From Pseudoflavonifractor sp902362925 (lineage in GTDB: Bacteria; Bacillota; Clostridia; Oscillospirales; Oscillospiraceae): a DNA stretch of 64,000 nt. Positions 34,443 to 42,624 of this stretch are shown in pieces (within the stretch, counting starts at the first letter, position 1; each line of letters opens with the position of its first letter). The notes under the pieces are model-generated. The model ran no database searches, had not been told where the DNA came from, and saw only the letters and a list, made by a program, of their open reading frames with translations. The stretch lies in the NCBI GenBank assembly GCA_902362925.1, contig CABIYL010000001.1; one strand, written 5' to 3'. The position numbers and the translations under genes were made by a program.

Positions 34443-35324
34443 TTACTGAGACTCACTGCGGTTCATCCGGGCATAGATGACCGACGCGATCAGGCCCAGG
34501 ACAGACATCATGACCGCAATGGCTGCCGCCTTGCCGAACTGGAAGAGGGTGAAGGCGTAGTTGTAGGTCAGGGTGCCCAGCATCTCGGTGGCGTGGGCCG
34601 GGCCGCCGGAGGTCAGCAGGTAGACATAGTCGAACTGGAGGAAGGACTGGATGACGATGAGCACCATCATCAGCTTGAAGGTGGGCAGCATGCTGGGGAA
34701 GTAGACATACCGGAACAGCTGCCAGCCGTTGCAGCCGTCCACTGTGGCCGCCTCGATGTAGTCGCTGGGGGTCTGGCGCAGGGCGGACAGGAACACCACG
34801 GCCAGATAGCCCCAGTAGTGCCAGATGTCGACCACGGCCACGCCCACCAGAGCGGAGTCTGTGGAGGTCAGGGGGGAGGAAATCCAGGACCAACCCAGCA
34901 CATTCTTCAAAAAGCCGAACAGGCCGGTGACCGGGCTGTAAATCATGTTCAGCCAGATGAGGGCGTTGGCGATGGGGGCAATGACGTAGGGGAGCAGGAA
35001 GATGACCTGGAACACCGAACGTCCCTTCTTCTGCTTGAGCAGGCACATGGAGGCCGCCAGCGCCAGCAGGACGGGGACCGTCAGATACATGATCATCCAC
35101 TTGATGTTGTTGGTCAGGGCCTTGCCGAAGACGCTGTCGCCAATCAGCTCGGCGTAGTTGGAGGCGCCGACAAAGTTCATGTCGGAGGAAATGCCGTTCC
35201 AGTCTGTAAAGGAGGACACAATCGTGGTAATGGAGGGAATCAGAATCACACAGACACTGAGAATTACCGCCGGTGCCATCAGCAGATAGTAGGGAATTTT
35301 CTGTTGGATCCGTCTGCCTGACAC
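34443..35324 (-). CDS. Carbohydrate ABC transporter permease (MalF type)
   Basis: 293 residues, starting with GTG at 35322-35324 behind GAGGTGA. The first helix is YYLLMAPAVILSVCVILIP. The EAA loop is YIEAATVDGCNGWQLFRYVY, and NALIWLNMIYSPVTGLFGFL is a typical periplasmic/helix region. It pairs with the MalG-type permease and the lipoprotein at 35412-36782 as an importer. It is separated from the lipoprotein gene by a hairpin (35350-35382). Confidence 0.93.
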   Translation of the reverse strand: MSGRRIQQKIPYYLLMAPAVILSVCVILIPSITTIVSSFTDWNGISSDMNFVGASNYAELIGDSVFGKALTNNIKWMIMYLTVPVLLALAASMCLLKQKKGRSVFQVIFLLPYVIAPIANALIWLNMIYSPVTGLFGFLKNVLGWSWISSPLTSTDSALVGVAVVDIWHYWGYLAVVFLSALRQTPSDYIEAATVDGCNGWQLFRYVYFPSMLPTFKLMMVLIVIQSFLQFDYVYLLTSGGPAHATEMLGTLTYNYAFTLFQFGKAAAIAVMMSVLGLIASVIYARMNRSESQ

Positions 35325-35349
35325 AGAGCCTCACCTCTTTCTATAAAAT

Positions 35350-35382
35350 ACGGTGACCGCGCCTCAACGACACGGTCACCGT
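35350..35382 (-). terminator. Intra-operon hairpin between binding-protein and permease genes
   Basis: A perfect 10-bp stem (ACGGTGACCG at 35350-35359 with CGGTCACCGT at 35373-35382) followed on the minus strand by ATTTTAT. It is probably a partial terminator or 3' stabiliser giving more binding protein than permease. Confidence 0.6.
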
Positions 35383-35411
35383 TTCCTCTCCGAAGGAGAG
35401 TTTCCTTATGG

Positions 35412-36782
35412 TTATTTGCTTCCGCCGGGAGCGGGGCAAATGGGACAGGAACCGGCATCGAAGTCACTCTGGAACGAATCGTCAATTTCCTGCATAAACT
35501 CGGTGGCATCCTTCTCCCCCAGCCACACGGAATCCACCACGCACATCAGGTCGAAGGCCTCGGCGGGCATGTAGGAGGAGTTGTAATAGCCGAAGTTGCC
35601 GGCATCGATGGCGGCGCAGGCCTCAGCCACGCCCTCCATAAACATCTTGGACAGGCCCTCAAACTGGCTCATGTCAATCTCGCCCAGGGTGGTCAGAGGC
35701 ACCGCCCAGTAGCCGGGCCAGTCTTTGGCCATCTCGGTGACAAAGTCATTGGTCATCATCATGTCAAGGAACTCGGCACAGACATCCTTGTGCTCAGTCT
35801 TCTCGTTGATGGCCAGCAGGCCGGTGGCGCCCACGGTATAGGTGGCGGGGACATCGCCGGCAGCGGGGAAGACAGTAAAGCCGAAGTTGTCAGCGTTCTC
35901 ATCCACAGCGTAGGGCATCAGGTTCTGGATGAACTTGAGGGGACCGAAGTAGAAGGGAGCCTTGCCCTCAGCCAGGAGCATGGCGGAGTCGGACCAGTCC
36001 AGGGAGAAGTAATCGGTGCCCAGGTAGCCCTTCTGGTACCACTCGGCGGAGGTCTCAATGGCGCCCACCAGGGACTCGTCGGTCCAGGGAATCTCATCGG
36101 TCAGGGCCTTGTACACGTTGTCGGCGCCGCCGAAGGAGTTGAGGAACAGGGAGGTGTAGTCCTCATTGGTGGGCTGCCAGCCCTTGTTGCCGGTGACGGA
36201 GCCGTACATACCCTTGGCAATGGCCTCGTCCATGATTGCGGTCAGCTCGTCCACGGTGGTGGGAACGGACCAGCCGTTGTCCTCCAGCACCTGCTTGTTG
36301 TACACCATGCCGATGATGTTCATGCCCATGGGCAGGGAGTACAGGGAGCCGTTGTACACGCCGGAGTCATACATGCAGCCCAGAATCTTGTCTTCCCAAC
36401 CGTACTTCTCGGCGTACTCGTCCAGGTTGGCGTACTTGCCGGCCTGGATGTAGGTCAGCGCCAGGGAGGGAGAGGATTCGTAGATGATATCGGGGCCTTC
36501 GTCGGCGGACAGGGCCACGGCCATGTCCTTGTTGACCGAGGAACGGTACTCAACGGTCATGTGGTAGCCGGGATGCTCTGCGTTGAATTTGTCCACCAGG
36601 TTCTCTGCCATGGCGGCCTGCTGCTCAGAGGTGGAACCCCAGAACCACATGGACAGCTCAACGGTCTCGCCGTCCGCGCCGGAGCCGCTGCCGCTGGGCT
36701 GCGGATTCTCGCCGTTGCTGCAGCCAGCCAGAATGCCAAGACACATGACCAGTACCAACAAGAAACAGGATACTCTCTTCAT
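35412..36782 (-). CDS. Extracellular solute-binding lipoprotein of a carbohydrate ABC transporter
   Basis: 456 residues. The signal peptide ends in the lipobox LAGC (Cys about 21), followed by a Ser/Gly linker. The rest is a family-1 solute-binding fold: ELSMWFWGSTSEQQAAMAEN, then FNAEHPGYHMTVEYRSS, and the C-terminal FLDMMMTNDFVTEMAKDW. It captures the substrate outside the membrane for the two permeases downstream. The cargo is unknown; the operon suggests a glycated amine, nucleoside or N-riboside. The start ATG follows AAAGGGGAG. It is the first gene of the operon, facing the LacI gene. Confidence 0.92.
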   Translation of the reverse strand: MKRVSCFLLVLVMCLGILAGCSNGENPQPSGSGSGADGETVELSMWFWGSTSEQQAAMAENLVDKFNAEHPGYHMTVEYRSSVNKDMAVALSADEGPDIIYESSPSLALTYIQAGKYANLDEYAEKYGWEDKILGCMYDSGVYNGSLYSLPMGMNIIGMVYNKQVLEDNGWSVPTTVDELTAIMDEAIAKGMYGSVTGNKGWQPTNEDYTSLFLNSFGGADNVYKALTDEIPWTDESLVGAIETSAEWYQKGYLGTDYFSLDWSDSAMLLAEGKAPFYFGPLKFIQNLMPYAVDENADNFGFTVFPAAGDVPATYTVGATGLLAINEKTEHKDVCAEFLDMMMTNDFVTEMAKDWPGYWAVPLTTLGEIDMSQFEGLSKMFMEGVAEACAAIDAGNFGYYNSSYMPAEAFDLMCVVDSVWLGEKDATEFMQEIDDSFQSDFDAGSCPICPAPGGSK

Positions 36783-36802
36783 AGCTGCTACTCCCCTTTG
36801 TT

Positions 36803-36990
36803 AAAACGTTTTTTCTTTTTCGTGCGGTTTCCTTATCCGCACCTTACAGCTACAACCCTAGCATTAGAATGGTCATATGTCAACATTAAAATCATTTACG
36901 TTAAAAATATACATATATTTTCTGCTGTTTTTGGTCGTTTCGACACCACTTTTTGTTTGACCCTCTCGCTAAATTTGTGATAAAACGTTA
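36803..36990. promoter_or_regulatory. LacI-type operators and promoter between the ABC operon and lacI-like gene
   Basis: The CG-centred sites AAAACGTTTT (36803-36812) and TAAAACGTTA (36981-36990), with a related TTTACGTTAA (about 36896-36905), resemble LacI/GalR-family operators. A minus-strand -35 TTGACA (36878-36883) with a poor -10 (36855-36860, 17-bp spacer) probably drives the ABC operon. One operator lies downstream and one upstream of it, allowing looping. Confidence 0.5.
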
Positions 36991-37026
36991 ACTCAACTAT
37001 TTTTCCGTTTTTTTGTCCAAAAGAGA

Positions 37027-37055
37027 TTGCGAAATTCACCTGTATTCGCTATAAT
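37027..37055 (+). promoter_or_regulatory. Promoter of the LacI-family regulator gene
   Basis: TTGCGA (37027-37032) and a perfect TATAAT (37050-37055) with a 17-bp spacer, 100 bp upstream of the TTG start. The operator-like TAAAACGTTA lies about 40 bp upstream of the -35. Confidence 0.65.
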
Positions 37056-37154
37056 ATGTCTATCCCTTCTTTTTTCACACCGCCCATATCGGACGGCGGG
37101 GATCGTCCCCTTCTCACCAGCGGTGTGTCCAACCCACAGGATGGAGGCGTTCTT

Positions 37155-38198
37155 TTGGCTTGTACAATTCGTGATATCGCCAGGGCGGCCGGCGTTTCCG
37201 TCACCACCGTCTCTCTGGTGCTGCGTGGAAAGGAATGCCGCATTTCCGAGGAGACCAGGGCCAAGGTCCAGCAGACAGCCCGGGAAATGCACTATGTTCC
37301 CAATCAGGTGGCCGTCTCCCTGGTCACCAAAAAGACCAATACCATCGGCCTCGTCTATTCCGACATACTCAACCCGTTTTACGCCGAGATGGCCGCCGGG
37401 CTGGAGCGCAGCGCCCATCTCCACGACTACGGCCTGCTCATCTGCAACTGCGATGAGCAGGCGGAGCGCTGCATTGACAATATCTCCCTGCTGGAGAGCC
37501 GGTGCATCGACGGCTTCGTGCTCCAGCCGCCGGAGACCATCAACGCCAGCCCCTCCAGGCTGCACGCCCTGCAGGAAAAGCTGAAGGCATGCACCACCCC
37601 CTATGTGATTCTGGACCGGGCCATCCACGACGTGTACCACGACTATGTGGCAGCCGACCACCAGCTGGGCGGACGGCTGGCCGCTGAGCACCTGGTCCGT
37701 CTGGGCCACACCAGAATCGGCTGTATCACCGGCTCCCTGTCGGACTACGGCTCAAAGCGCCGTCTGGCCGGGTACCGGGAGGTGCTGGAGGCCCATGGCA
37801 TCCCCTACGACCCCTCCCTTGTCTACGAGGGCCTCTACCAGATTGAATCGGGCTATCGGGGCACCTGCGAGCTGCTGAAAAAGGATATCACCGCCATCTT
37901 CGCCTTCAGCGACCTGATTGCGGTGGGTGTACAGCGGGCAGCGACAGAATTCGGCATCTCCATCCCCCACGACCTCTCTCTGGTGGGCTACGACGACAGC
38001 TCCATCGCCCCTCTCTGCTCCGTCCCCCTCACCACCATCCGCCAGCCCATCGAGCTGCTGGGCCGTCAGGCCTGCGAGATCCTGCTGGCACGCATCCAGA
38101 ATCCCGCCAAGGAGCACGTGGACTACTTCTACCCGCCCGCGCTCATTCAGCGCAGCTCCTGTTCCCTCCCCAGAGCCAACCCGGCTCCCCTGCTCTGA
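37155..38198 (+). CDS. LacI-family transcriptional regulator
   Basis: About 347 residues. I chose TTG at 37155 because GGAGG lies 7 bp upstream and the protein then begins with the helix-turn-helix CTIRDIARAAGVSVTTVSLV; longer in-frame starts up to 37056 would add an odd Pro-rich tail and overlap the promoter. The hinge helix VPNQVAVSLVTKKTNTIG and periplasmic-binding-like effector domain (about 60-335, with LVGYDDSSIAPLCSVPLTTI) follow. It is divergent from the ABC/nucleoside operon and probably represses it, using the operators at 36803-36990. The effector should be the imported substrate or a phosphorylated product. Confidence 0.93.
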   Translation: MACTIRDIARAAGVSVTTVSLVLRGKECRISEETRAKVQQTAREMHYVPNQVAVSLVTKKTNTIGLVYSDILNPFYAEMAAGLERSAHLHDYGLLICNCDEQAERCIDNISLLESRCIDGFVLQPPETINASPSRLHALQEKLKACTTPYVILDRAIHDVYHDYVAADHQLGGRLAAEHLVRLGHTRIGCITGSLSDYGSKRRLAGYREVLEAHGIPYDPSLVYEGLYQIESGYRGTCELLKKDITAIFAFSDLIAVGVQRAATEFGISIPHDLSLVGYDDSSIAPLCSVPLTTIRQPIELLGRQACEILLARIQNPAKEHVDYFYPPALIQRSSCSLPRANPAPLL

Positions 38199-38202
38199 GT
38201 AT

Positions 38203-38242
38203 AAAAGCTGGTGCACTCCCAGAGGAGCGCACCAGCTTTTTT
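38203..38242. terminator. Bidirectional terminator between lacI-like gene and nagB
   Basis: A 12-bp perfect stem (AAAAGCTGGTGC with GCACCAGCTTTT), 14-nt loop, six T on the plus strand. It serves the two convergent genes. Confidence 0.88.
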
Positions 38243-38261
38243 GTTCCGATTCCGACTTGTT

Positions 38262-38990
38262 TTACAGCTTGGACAGGGCCGCCTTGTCCGCCACCAGGGT
38301 CACATCGGGGTGGAGCTGCAGGATGGAGGCGGGCAGCTGGGGATTCACGGGGCCCTTCACCATGCCGTACACGGCGTCCGCCTTGTCGGCGCCGCTGGCC
38401 ACCATCACGATCTTCTTGGCGCCCATGATCACGCCGATGCCCATGGTCAGAGCCTGACGGGGCACCTCGTCACGGGAGGCGAAGAACCGGGCGTTGGCCT
38501 CGATGGTGCTCTCGGTCAGGTCCACCACATGGGTGGGCACCACGAACTCGTCGCAGGGCTCGTTGAAGCCGATGTGGCCGTTGCGGCCCACACCCAGCAG
38601 CTGCAGGTCGGCGCAGCCCAGGCTGCGGACAAAGGCGTCGTACCGCTCGCACTCGGCTTTGGCGTCCTCGGCCAGGCCGTTGGGCACGTGGGTGCACTCG
38701 GGGCGCACGTCCACATGGTCGAACAGGTTGTGCTGCATAAAGTAGCGGTAGCTCTGGTCATGGGTGCCGGACAGGCCCTTGTACTCGTCCAGGTTCACGG
38801 TGGTCACACCGGCGAAGGACAGCTTGCCGGCCTTGTACCGCTCCACCAGACGCTGGTAGGTGCCCACGGGAGAGGAACCGGTGGCCAGGCCCAGCACGCA
38901 CTCGGGCTTCACAATCACCTGAGCGGCGATGATACGGGCCGCCTTCTCACTCATCTCATCATAGTTCTCCGCTGCATAAATGCGAATCAT
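38262..38990 (-). CDS. nagB: Glucosamine-6-phosphate deaminase NagB
   Basis: 242 residues, the family length. It starts MIRIYAAENYDEMSEKAARI (ATG at 38990, AAGGAG upstream). Motifs: phosphate loop LGLATGSSPVGTYQRL, TTVNLDEYKGL with the catalytic Asp, and LGVGRNGHIGFNEPCDEF with the ring-opening His. It converts glucosamine-6-phosphate to fructose-6-phosphate and ammonia, the last step of amino-sugar breakdown. nagA, the deacetylase that would feed it, is not in the window. It is cotranscribed with the HAD gene upstream and sits next to the MurNAc genes. Confidence 0.96.
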   Translation of the reverse strand: MIRIYAAENYDEMSEKAARIIAAQVIVKPECVLGLATGSSPVGTYQRLVERYKAGKLSFAGVTTVNLDEYKGLSGTHDQSYRYFMQHNLFDHVDVRPECTHVPNGLAEDAKAECERYDAFVRSLGCADLQLLGVGRNGHIGFNEPCDEFVVPTHVVDLTESTIEANARFFASRDEVPRQALTMGIGVIMGAKKIVMVASGADKADAVYGMVKGPVNPQLPASILQLHPDVTLVADKAALSKL

Positions 38991-39034
38991 GGCATATTTC
39001 TCCTTATATATAATGTTATGTTGTCTGACGCGGC

Positions 39035-39874
39035 TCACTCCGCGCCCAGAATGTAGCGCTCAATGGCCATGGCGGCGCCGTCCTCCAGGTTGGAGGCGGT
39101 CACAGTGTCCGCCGCGTCCTTGACCTCCTGTGGCGCGGTCCCCATGGCCACACCCAGAGCGGCGGCTTTGAGCATGGGGATGTCGTTGCCGCTGTCGCCG
39201 ATGGCCATGGTACGGGCCGGGTCAACGCCCAGAATCCGGCAGGCCGCCAGCATACCGTTGGCCTTGGTGGCCTGGCTGTGGGTGACCTCCACGCTGTGGG
39301 GGCTGGACCAGGCGTAGGAGACGGGGGCGGCCTTGAGCAGCTCCTCCACCTCCGCCCGCAGCTCCTGGGGCACATAGGGCAGGTTCACCTTGTCCAGGGC
39401 CAGGTCGGGCTGGTTCAGCACCTCTTCCAGGGCGGACACCGTCCGTCCCCGGGTGGTTAGGATGTTGTTCAGGTGGAAATACAGGGCGTCCTCATGCTCC
39501 CGCTGCATGTCCCAGCTCTCCTGGGTGAGGTAGAGCAGACCGCCGGCGGAGAGCTCCACGCTCAGCCCCATGCGGGCGGCAATTTCAATCATCTGCACAG
39601 CGGCATCCGCCTCGATATAGTGGGCCTCCAGCAGCTCGCCGGTGCGCAGGCGGCGGACCTCACTGCCGTTGCACAGGACGCACAGGTCCTCCCAGTCTGC
39701 GCCGGTGTGGACGGCCGGAGGCAGCATGGCGTACTGCCGCCCGGTGGTGGGTACAATGGCCACGCCCTTTTGGGCAGCCGCCGACAGCGCGGCATACAGC
39801 CGCGGGGTAAAGGTCTTATGGTCATCCAGAAGGGCAGTCCCGTCCAGGTCCATGGCAAGCAGGGAAATCTCCAT
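39035..39874 (-). CDS. Cof-type HAD-superfamily sugar phosphatase
   Basis: 279 residues. The start ATG at 39874 follows AAGAGGTG. HAD motif I is AMDLDGTALL, motif II VPTTGRQ, motif III a Lys within HSQATKANGML, and motif IV AIGDSGNDIPMLKAA. The large C2-type cap (about 85-200) marks the Cof subfamily, which dephosphorylates sugar phosphates or flavin/pyridoxal phosphates. Its position 44 bp upstream of nagB suggests a role in amino-sugar phosphate balance, but the substrate cannot be told. Confidence 0.88.
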   Translation of the reverse strand: MEISLLAMDLDGTALLDDHKTFTPRLYAALSAAAQKGVAIVPTTGRQYAMLPPAVHTGADWEDLCVLCNGSEVRRLRTGELLEAHYIEADAAVQMIEIAARMGLSVELSAGGLLYLTQESWDMQREHEDALYFHLNNILTTRGRTVSALEEVLNQPDLALDKVNLPYVPQELRAEVEELLKAAPVSYAWSSPHSVEVTHSQATKANGMLAACRILGVDPARTMAIGDSGNDIPMLKAAALGVAMGTAPQEVKDAADTVTASNLEDGAAMAIERYILGAE

Positions 39875-39918
39875 ATGGGCACCTCTTTTTCGAAAAATGC
39901 AGGACATCGTCCCGGCAC

Positions 39919-39947
39919 AGCATACCATTTTTTCCAGTCTGCCGCAA
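39919..39947 (-). promoter_or_regulatory. Promoter of the HAD-nagB operon
   Basis: On the minus strand TTGCGG (39942-39947) and TATGCT (39919-39924) with a 17-bp spacer, about 45 bp before the HAD start. Confidence 0.5.
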
Positions 39948-39965
39948 CCGCACGGGGCATAAATC

Positions 39966-39993
39966 AGGCCGCGGGCCCTTCCGGGTCCGCGGC
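39966..39993 (-). terminator. Terminator after mupG
   Basis: A 12-bp GC-rich stem GGCCGCGGGCCC / GGGTCCGCGGCC (one G-T pair) with a TTCC/GGAA loop, followed on the minus strand by TGATTTATG. The T-tail is short. Confidence 0.6.
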
Positions 39994-40017
39994 CTGCTGC
40001 TATCGGTGGGGGAGTGT

Positions 40018-41073
40018 TCAGTCCCGGGTCAGGACGAATTTTGCTCCTCTGGAGACGCAGTCCGTCAAAAGAAGCCAGGGTGCTTCCACCTGTCCCACCA
40101 CGTTGACCCGGCCGTCCGCCGGAAGGTCGGAGCGGATCAGCTGCACCTCGCCGGAGTAGCGGCCGTAGCCGTCGTTGTCCACGGTAATACTGCCTCTGGT
40201 CCGGGGCAGGCAGTCCTTGGGCGTCACCTGCCTGCCGAAGCAGGAGTACTCCCTGGACTCAGCAAAGCGGATGAGCCAGGCGGGGGAGTCGGGCCGGTTG
40301 GTAAAGACCTGGCCGTACAGCCACTCCGCCTCGGGCGCCAGACGGGCGGGAATCTCCAGCACACCCTCCCGGCAGAACCGGAGGATGCGGGTCCGTTCCC
40401 GGGCAGAGATGCCCGGATCGCCCACAAAGATACCGTCCACGCCCAGCCGGACCGCCAGATCGGCAAAGCAGGCTGACGGCGGCAGACCTCTGTGGCGCTC
40501 CAGAGTGGGCAGACCCTTATGGATGGGGCCACGCAGCTCCCCGTCGCCGGGGATAAAGGCCAGCACCTTCAGACCCGCCGCCTGGAGGGCTCTTGTGCTC
40601 TCCAGGAAAAACTCGTCATCCAGACCGGTCTCCGGCCGGGGGTAGAAATTGTGCATGGCCATTACCAGCGGCCCGGCTGCGGCAATACGCGCCGCGTCCT
40701 CCGGACTGGTGGTGGAGGCGTTGACCACAACGGGAATCCGGGCAGCCAGAGCGGCGATCTCCTCTGTGGTGAACCCGTAGTCCACCCGGAGTGCCCAGAT
40801 ACCAAGCCGTTCGGCCAGCCGGATCAGATCCGGCTGGCCAAACTGCGCAACTGTTTTTGTGGATACGTCCGCGAAAATCCGGTACTCCCGCTCCTTGAGC
40901 CACCGGCAGGTCTCCTCCGCCCGGCGGCAGTAGTCCTGCGAGAACTCCTCGCTGATGTGGAGGGAGAGGAACACGGCTGCGCCGCTTCCGGCGAGCGTCT
41001 CCAGTTCCTCCCGCTGGCGCTCAAAGGAGGTCAGGTAGACCGAATAGCCCAGAGACTCAGGCCGCGGCGACAT
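40018..41073 (-). CDS. mupG: MupG-family (DUF871) 6-phospho-N-acetylmuramidase
   Basis: 351 residues. The N-terminal TIM-barrel domain (about 8-235) shows LGYSVYLTSFERQREELETL, SLHISEE and FADVSTKTVAQFG. The C-terminal beta/cyclophilin-like domain (about 240-350) includes GSITVDNDGYGRYSGEVQLI. In Staphylococcus, MupG cleaves MurNAc-6-phosphate-GlcNAc produced by the PTS importer MurP. Here it overlaps the murP gene by 17 bp, the same pairing, so the same function is very likely. ATG at 41071-41073 is used; the ribosome binding site would lie inside murP. Confidence 0.9.
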   Translation of the reverse strand: MSPRPESLGYSVYLTSFERQREELETLAGSGAAVFLSLHISEEFSQDYCRRAEETCRWLKEREYRIFADVSTKTVAQFGQPDLIRLAERLGIWALRVDYGFTTEEIAALAARIPVVVNASTTSPEDAARIAAAGPLVMAMHNFYPRPETGLDDEFFLESTRALQAAGLKVLAFIPGDGELRGPIHKGLPTLERHRGLPPSACFADLAVRLGVDGIFVGDPGISARERTRILRFCREGVLEIPARLAPEAEWLYGQVFTNRPDSPAWLIRFAESREYSCFGRQVTPKDCLPRTRGSITVDNDGYGRYSGEVQLIRSDLPADGRVNVVGQVEAPWLLLTDCVSRGAKFVLTRD

Positions 41074-42514
41074 CCTGATCCTTGATACCGAACCAGGTGA
41101 GGATGAAGCCCATGATGTAGCTGATCACCAGGCCGATGAGGAAGTAGACGATGGACATGGCGGCGCCGTTGGGGCCGGCGGTCATGACGAAGATGCCCAG
41201 CAGGCCGGAGGGGCCCCAGGTGGTAGCAGCGACCTGCATCAGCATGACGAAGGCGCCGCCGAAGCCGGCGCCCAGGCCGGCGGTGAAGAAGGGCTTGCCC
41301 ATGGGGAGGGTGACGCCGTAGATGAGGGGCTCACCGACGCCCAGGATACCAGCGGGCAGAGCGCCGCCGATGACGGACTCCAGGCGCTGATTGCGGACCT
41401 TGCGGGCCTTGATGAACAGAGCGATGGCAGCGCCGACCTGGCCGGCACCGGCCATGGCCAGAGCGGGGTACAGGGTGACGTAGCCGAAGGCCTCAAGCTG
41501 GACAGTGTACAGAGCCACCAGGCCGTGGTGCATACCCATGGCCACCATGGGCAGGAACAGGGCGGCGCCCAGATAACCGGCGACCATACGGACAACGGGG
41601 TTGGTGCTCATGGCCACCAGCTCCACCACCTTGCACAGGCCGGTGGAGATGAGGCCGGTGATGGGCATGACAATGAGGATGTAGGGGATCAGGGTGATGA
41701 TGAGGGTCAGGATGGGGGTGAAGCAGATGTCCACGGCGTCGGGCATCTTGCTGCGGATGGCCTTCTCGATCTTGCACATGACCCACACGCCGATGATGAC
41801 GGCCAGAACGCCGCCGCGGCCGGCGCGGAGGATAGCGTCAAGGGGCTGGGCCTCGTTGTACAGGCCCACAATCTTGGAAATGGCGTCGATGTTGCCCAGG
41901 GTGGTGATCATACCGACCATGCCGCCCAGGATGGGGGTGCCGCCGAACTTCTCGGCAGCGCGGTAGCCGGCCCAGGCAGTGATGTAGGTCATGAAGGCGG
42001 TGTTGATGAGGCTGAGCAGGTTATGGATGATGGCCAGGACGGAGTTCTCAGCGTAGGTGGGAACCGCCTGGGCCAGCAGGGTGGCCAGACCGGAGCAGAT
42101 ACCGGCGGCGATAACGCCGGGAATCAGGGGCACGAAGATCTCGCCCAGGGTCTTGAGCATGGACTTGATCTTGCTCTCCTTCTGAGCGCCCTTGATGGCG
42201 GCCTTGTTGGCCTTCCAGTCGCTGCTGGCGGACACGCCGGTGTCGCCGCTCTCAGCGGAGACGGGGATGCCCATGTCCTTGTAGATGTCGGCCACCTTGC
42301 GGCACTTGCCGGGGCCGACAACGACCTCCACATAGCCGGGGTTGTCGTGGACCAGACCCAGAACGCCCTCCACGTTCTTCAGCGCGGCGTCCTGAATGGC
42401 GCCGTCATCCTTGACATGGATGCGGACGCGGGTCATGCAGTTGGTGGCGCTGTTCACGTTGCCGCGACCGCCGACCAGCTCCAGGATCTTGCTGGAAAGT
42501 TCCTGATTTGTCAT
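41057..42514 (-). CDS. murP: PTS transporter EIIBC, N-acetylmuramic acid type (MurP-like)
   Basis: 485 residues. An N-terminal EIIB domain (1-90) has the phospho-Cys in SATNCMTRVRIHV. A linker leads to the EIIC domain (about 115-480) with about ten hydrophobic helices, including FVPLIPGVIAAGICSGLATL and LPAGILGVGEPLIYGVTLP (the substrate-binding GEP motif). There is no EIIA domain, so it must use the separate EIIA encoded at 44024-44560. Between murQ and mupG on the same strand, the likely cargo is MurNAc or MurNAc-GlcNAc. AAAGGAGAG precedes the start. Confidence 0.92.
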   Translation of the reverse strand: MTNQELSSKILELVGGRGNVNSATNCMTRVRIHVKDDGAIQDAALKNVEGVLGLVHDNPGYVEVVVGPGKCRKVADIYKDMGIPVSAESGDTGVSASSDWKANKAAIKGAQKESKIKSMLKTLGEIFVPLIPGVIAAGICSGLATLLAQAVPTYAENSVLAIIHNLLSLINTAFMTYITAWAGYRAAEKFGGTPILGGMVGMITTLGNIDAISKIVGLYNEAQPLDAILRAGRGGVLAVIIGVWVMCKIEKAIRSKMPDAVDICFTPILTLIITLIPYILIVMPITGLISTGLCKVVELVAMSTNPVVRMVAGYLGAALFLPMVAMGMHHGLVALYTVQLEAFGYVTLYPALAMAGAGQVGAAIALFIKARKVRNQRLESVIGGALPAGILGVGEPLIYGVTLPMGKPFFTAGLGAGFGGAFVMLMQVAATTWGPSGLLGIFVMTAGPNGAAMSIVYFLIGLVISYIMGFILTWFGIKDQDVAAA

Positions 42515-42552
42515 GTTACACCTCTCCTTTTTCTATTGGGGTTACACACAAT

Positions 42553-42598
42553 CGTTCCGCAGGGCGGAACGCAAAAACAGCCCCCAGGCTGTTCTCGC
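42553..42598 (-). terminator. Hairpins between murQ and murP
   Basis: On the minus strand a small stem AACAGCC/GGCTGTT followed by TTTG is a weak terminator-like element. An 8-bp stem CGTTCCGC/GCGGAACG (42553-42571) with a 3-nt loop follows. Probably these tune the ratio of the two gene products. Confidence 0.5.
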
Positions 42599-42624
42599 CA
42601 TAAGTATCCGACCGGCTTGCGGCC

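Noticed and set aside
37056..37154. Longer ATG start for the LacI-like protein
   Set aside because: It would add 33 residues without similarity before the HTH and would start at the -10 box. TTG at 37155 has a well-placed GGAGG.
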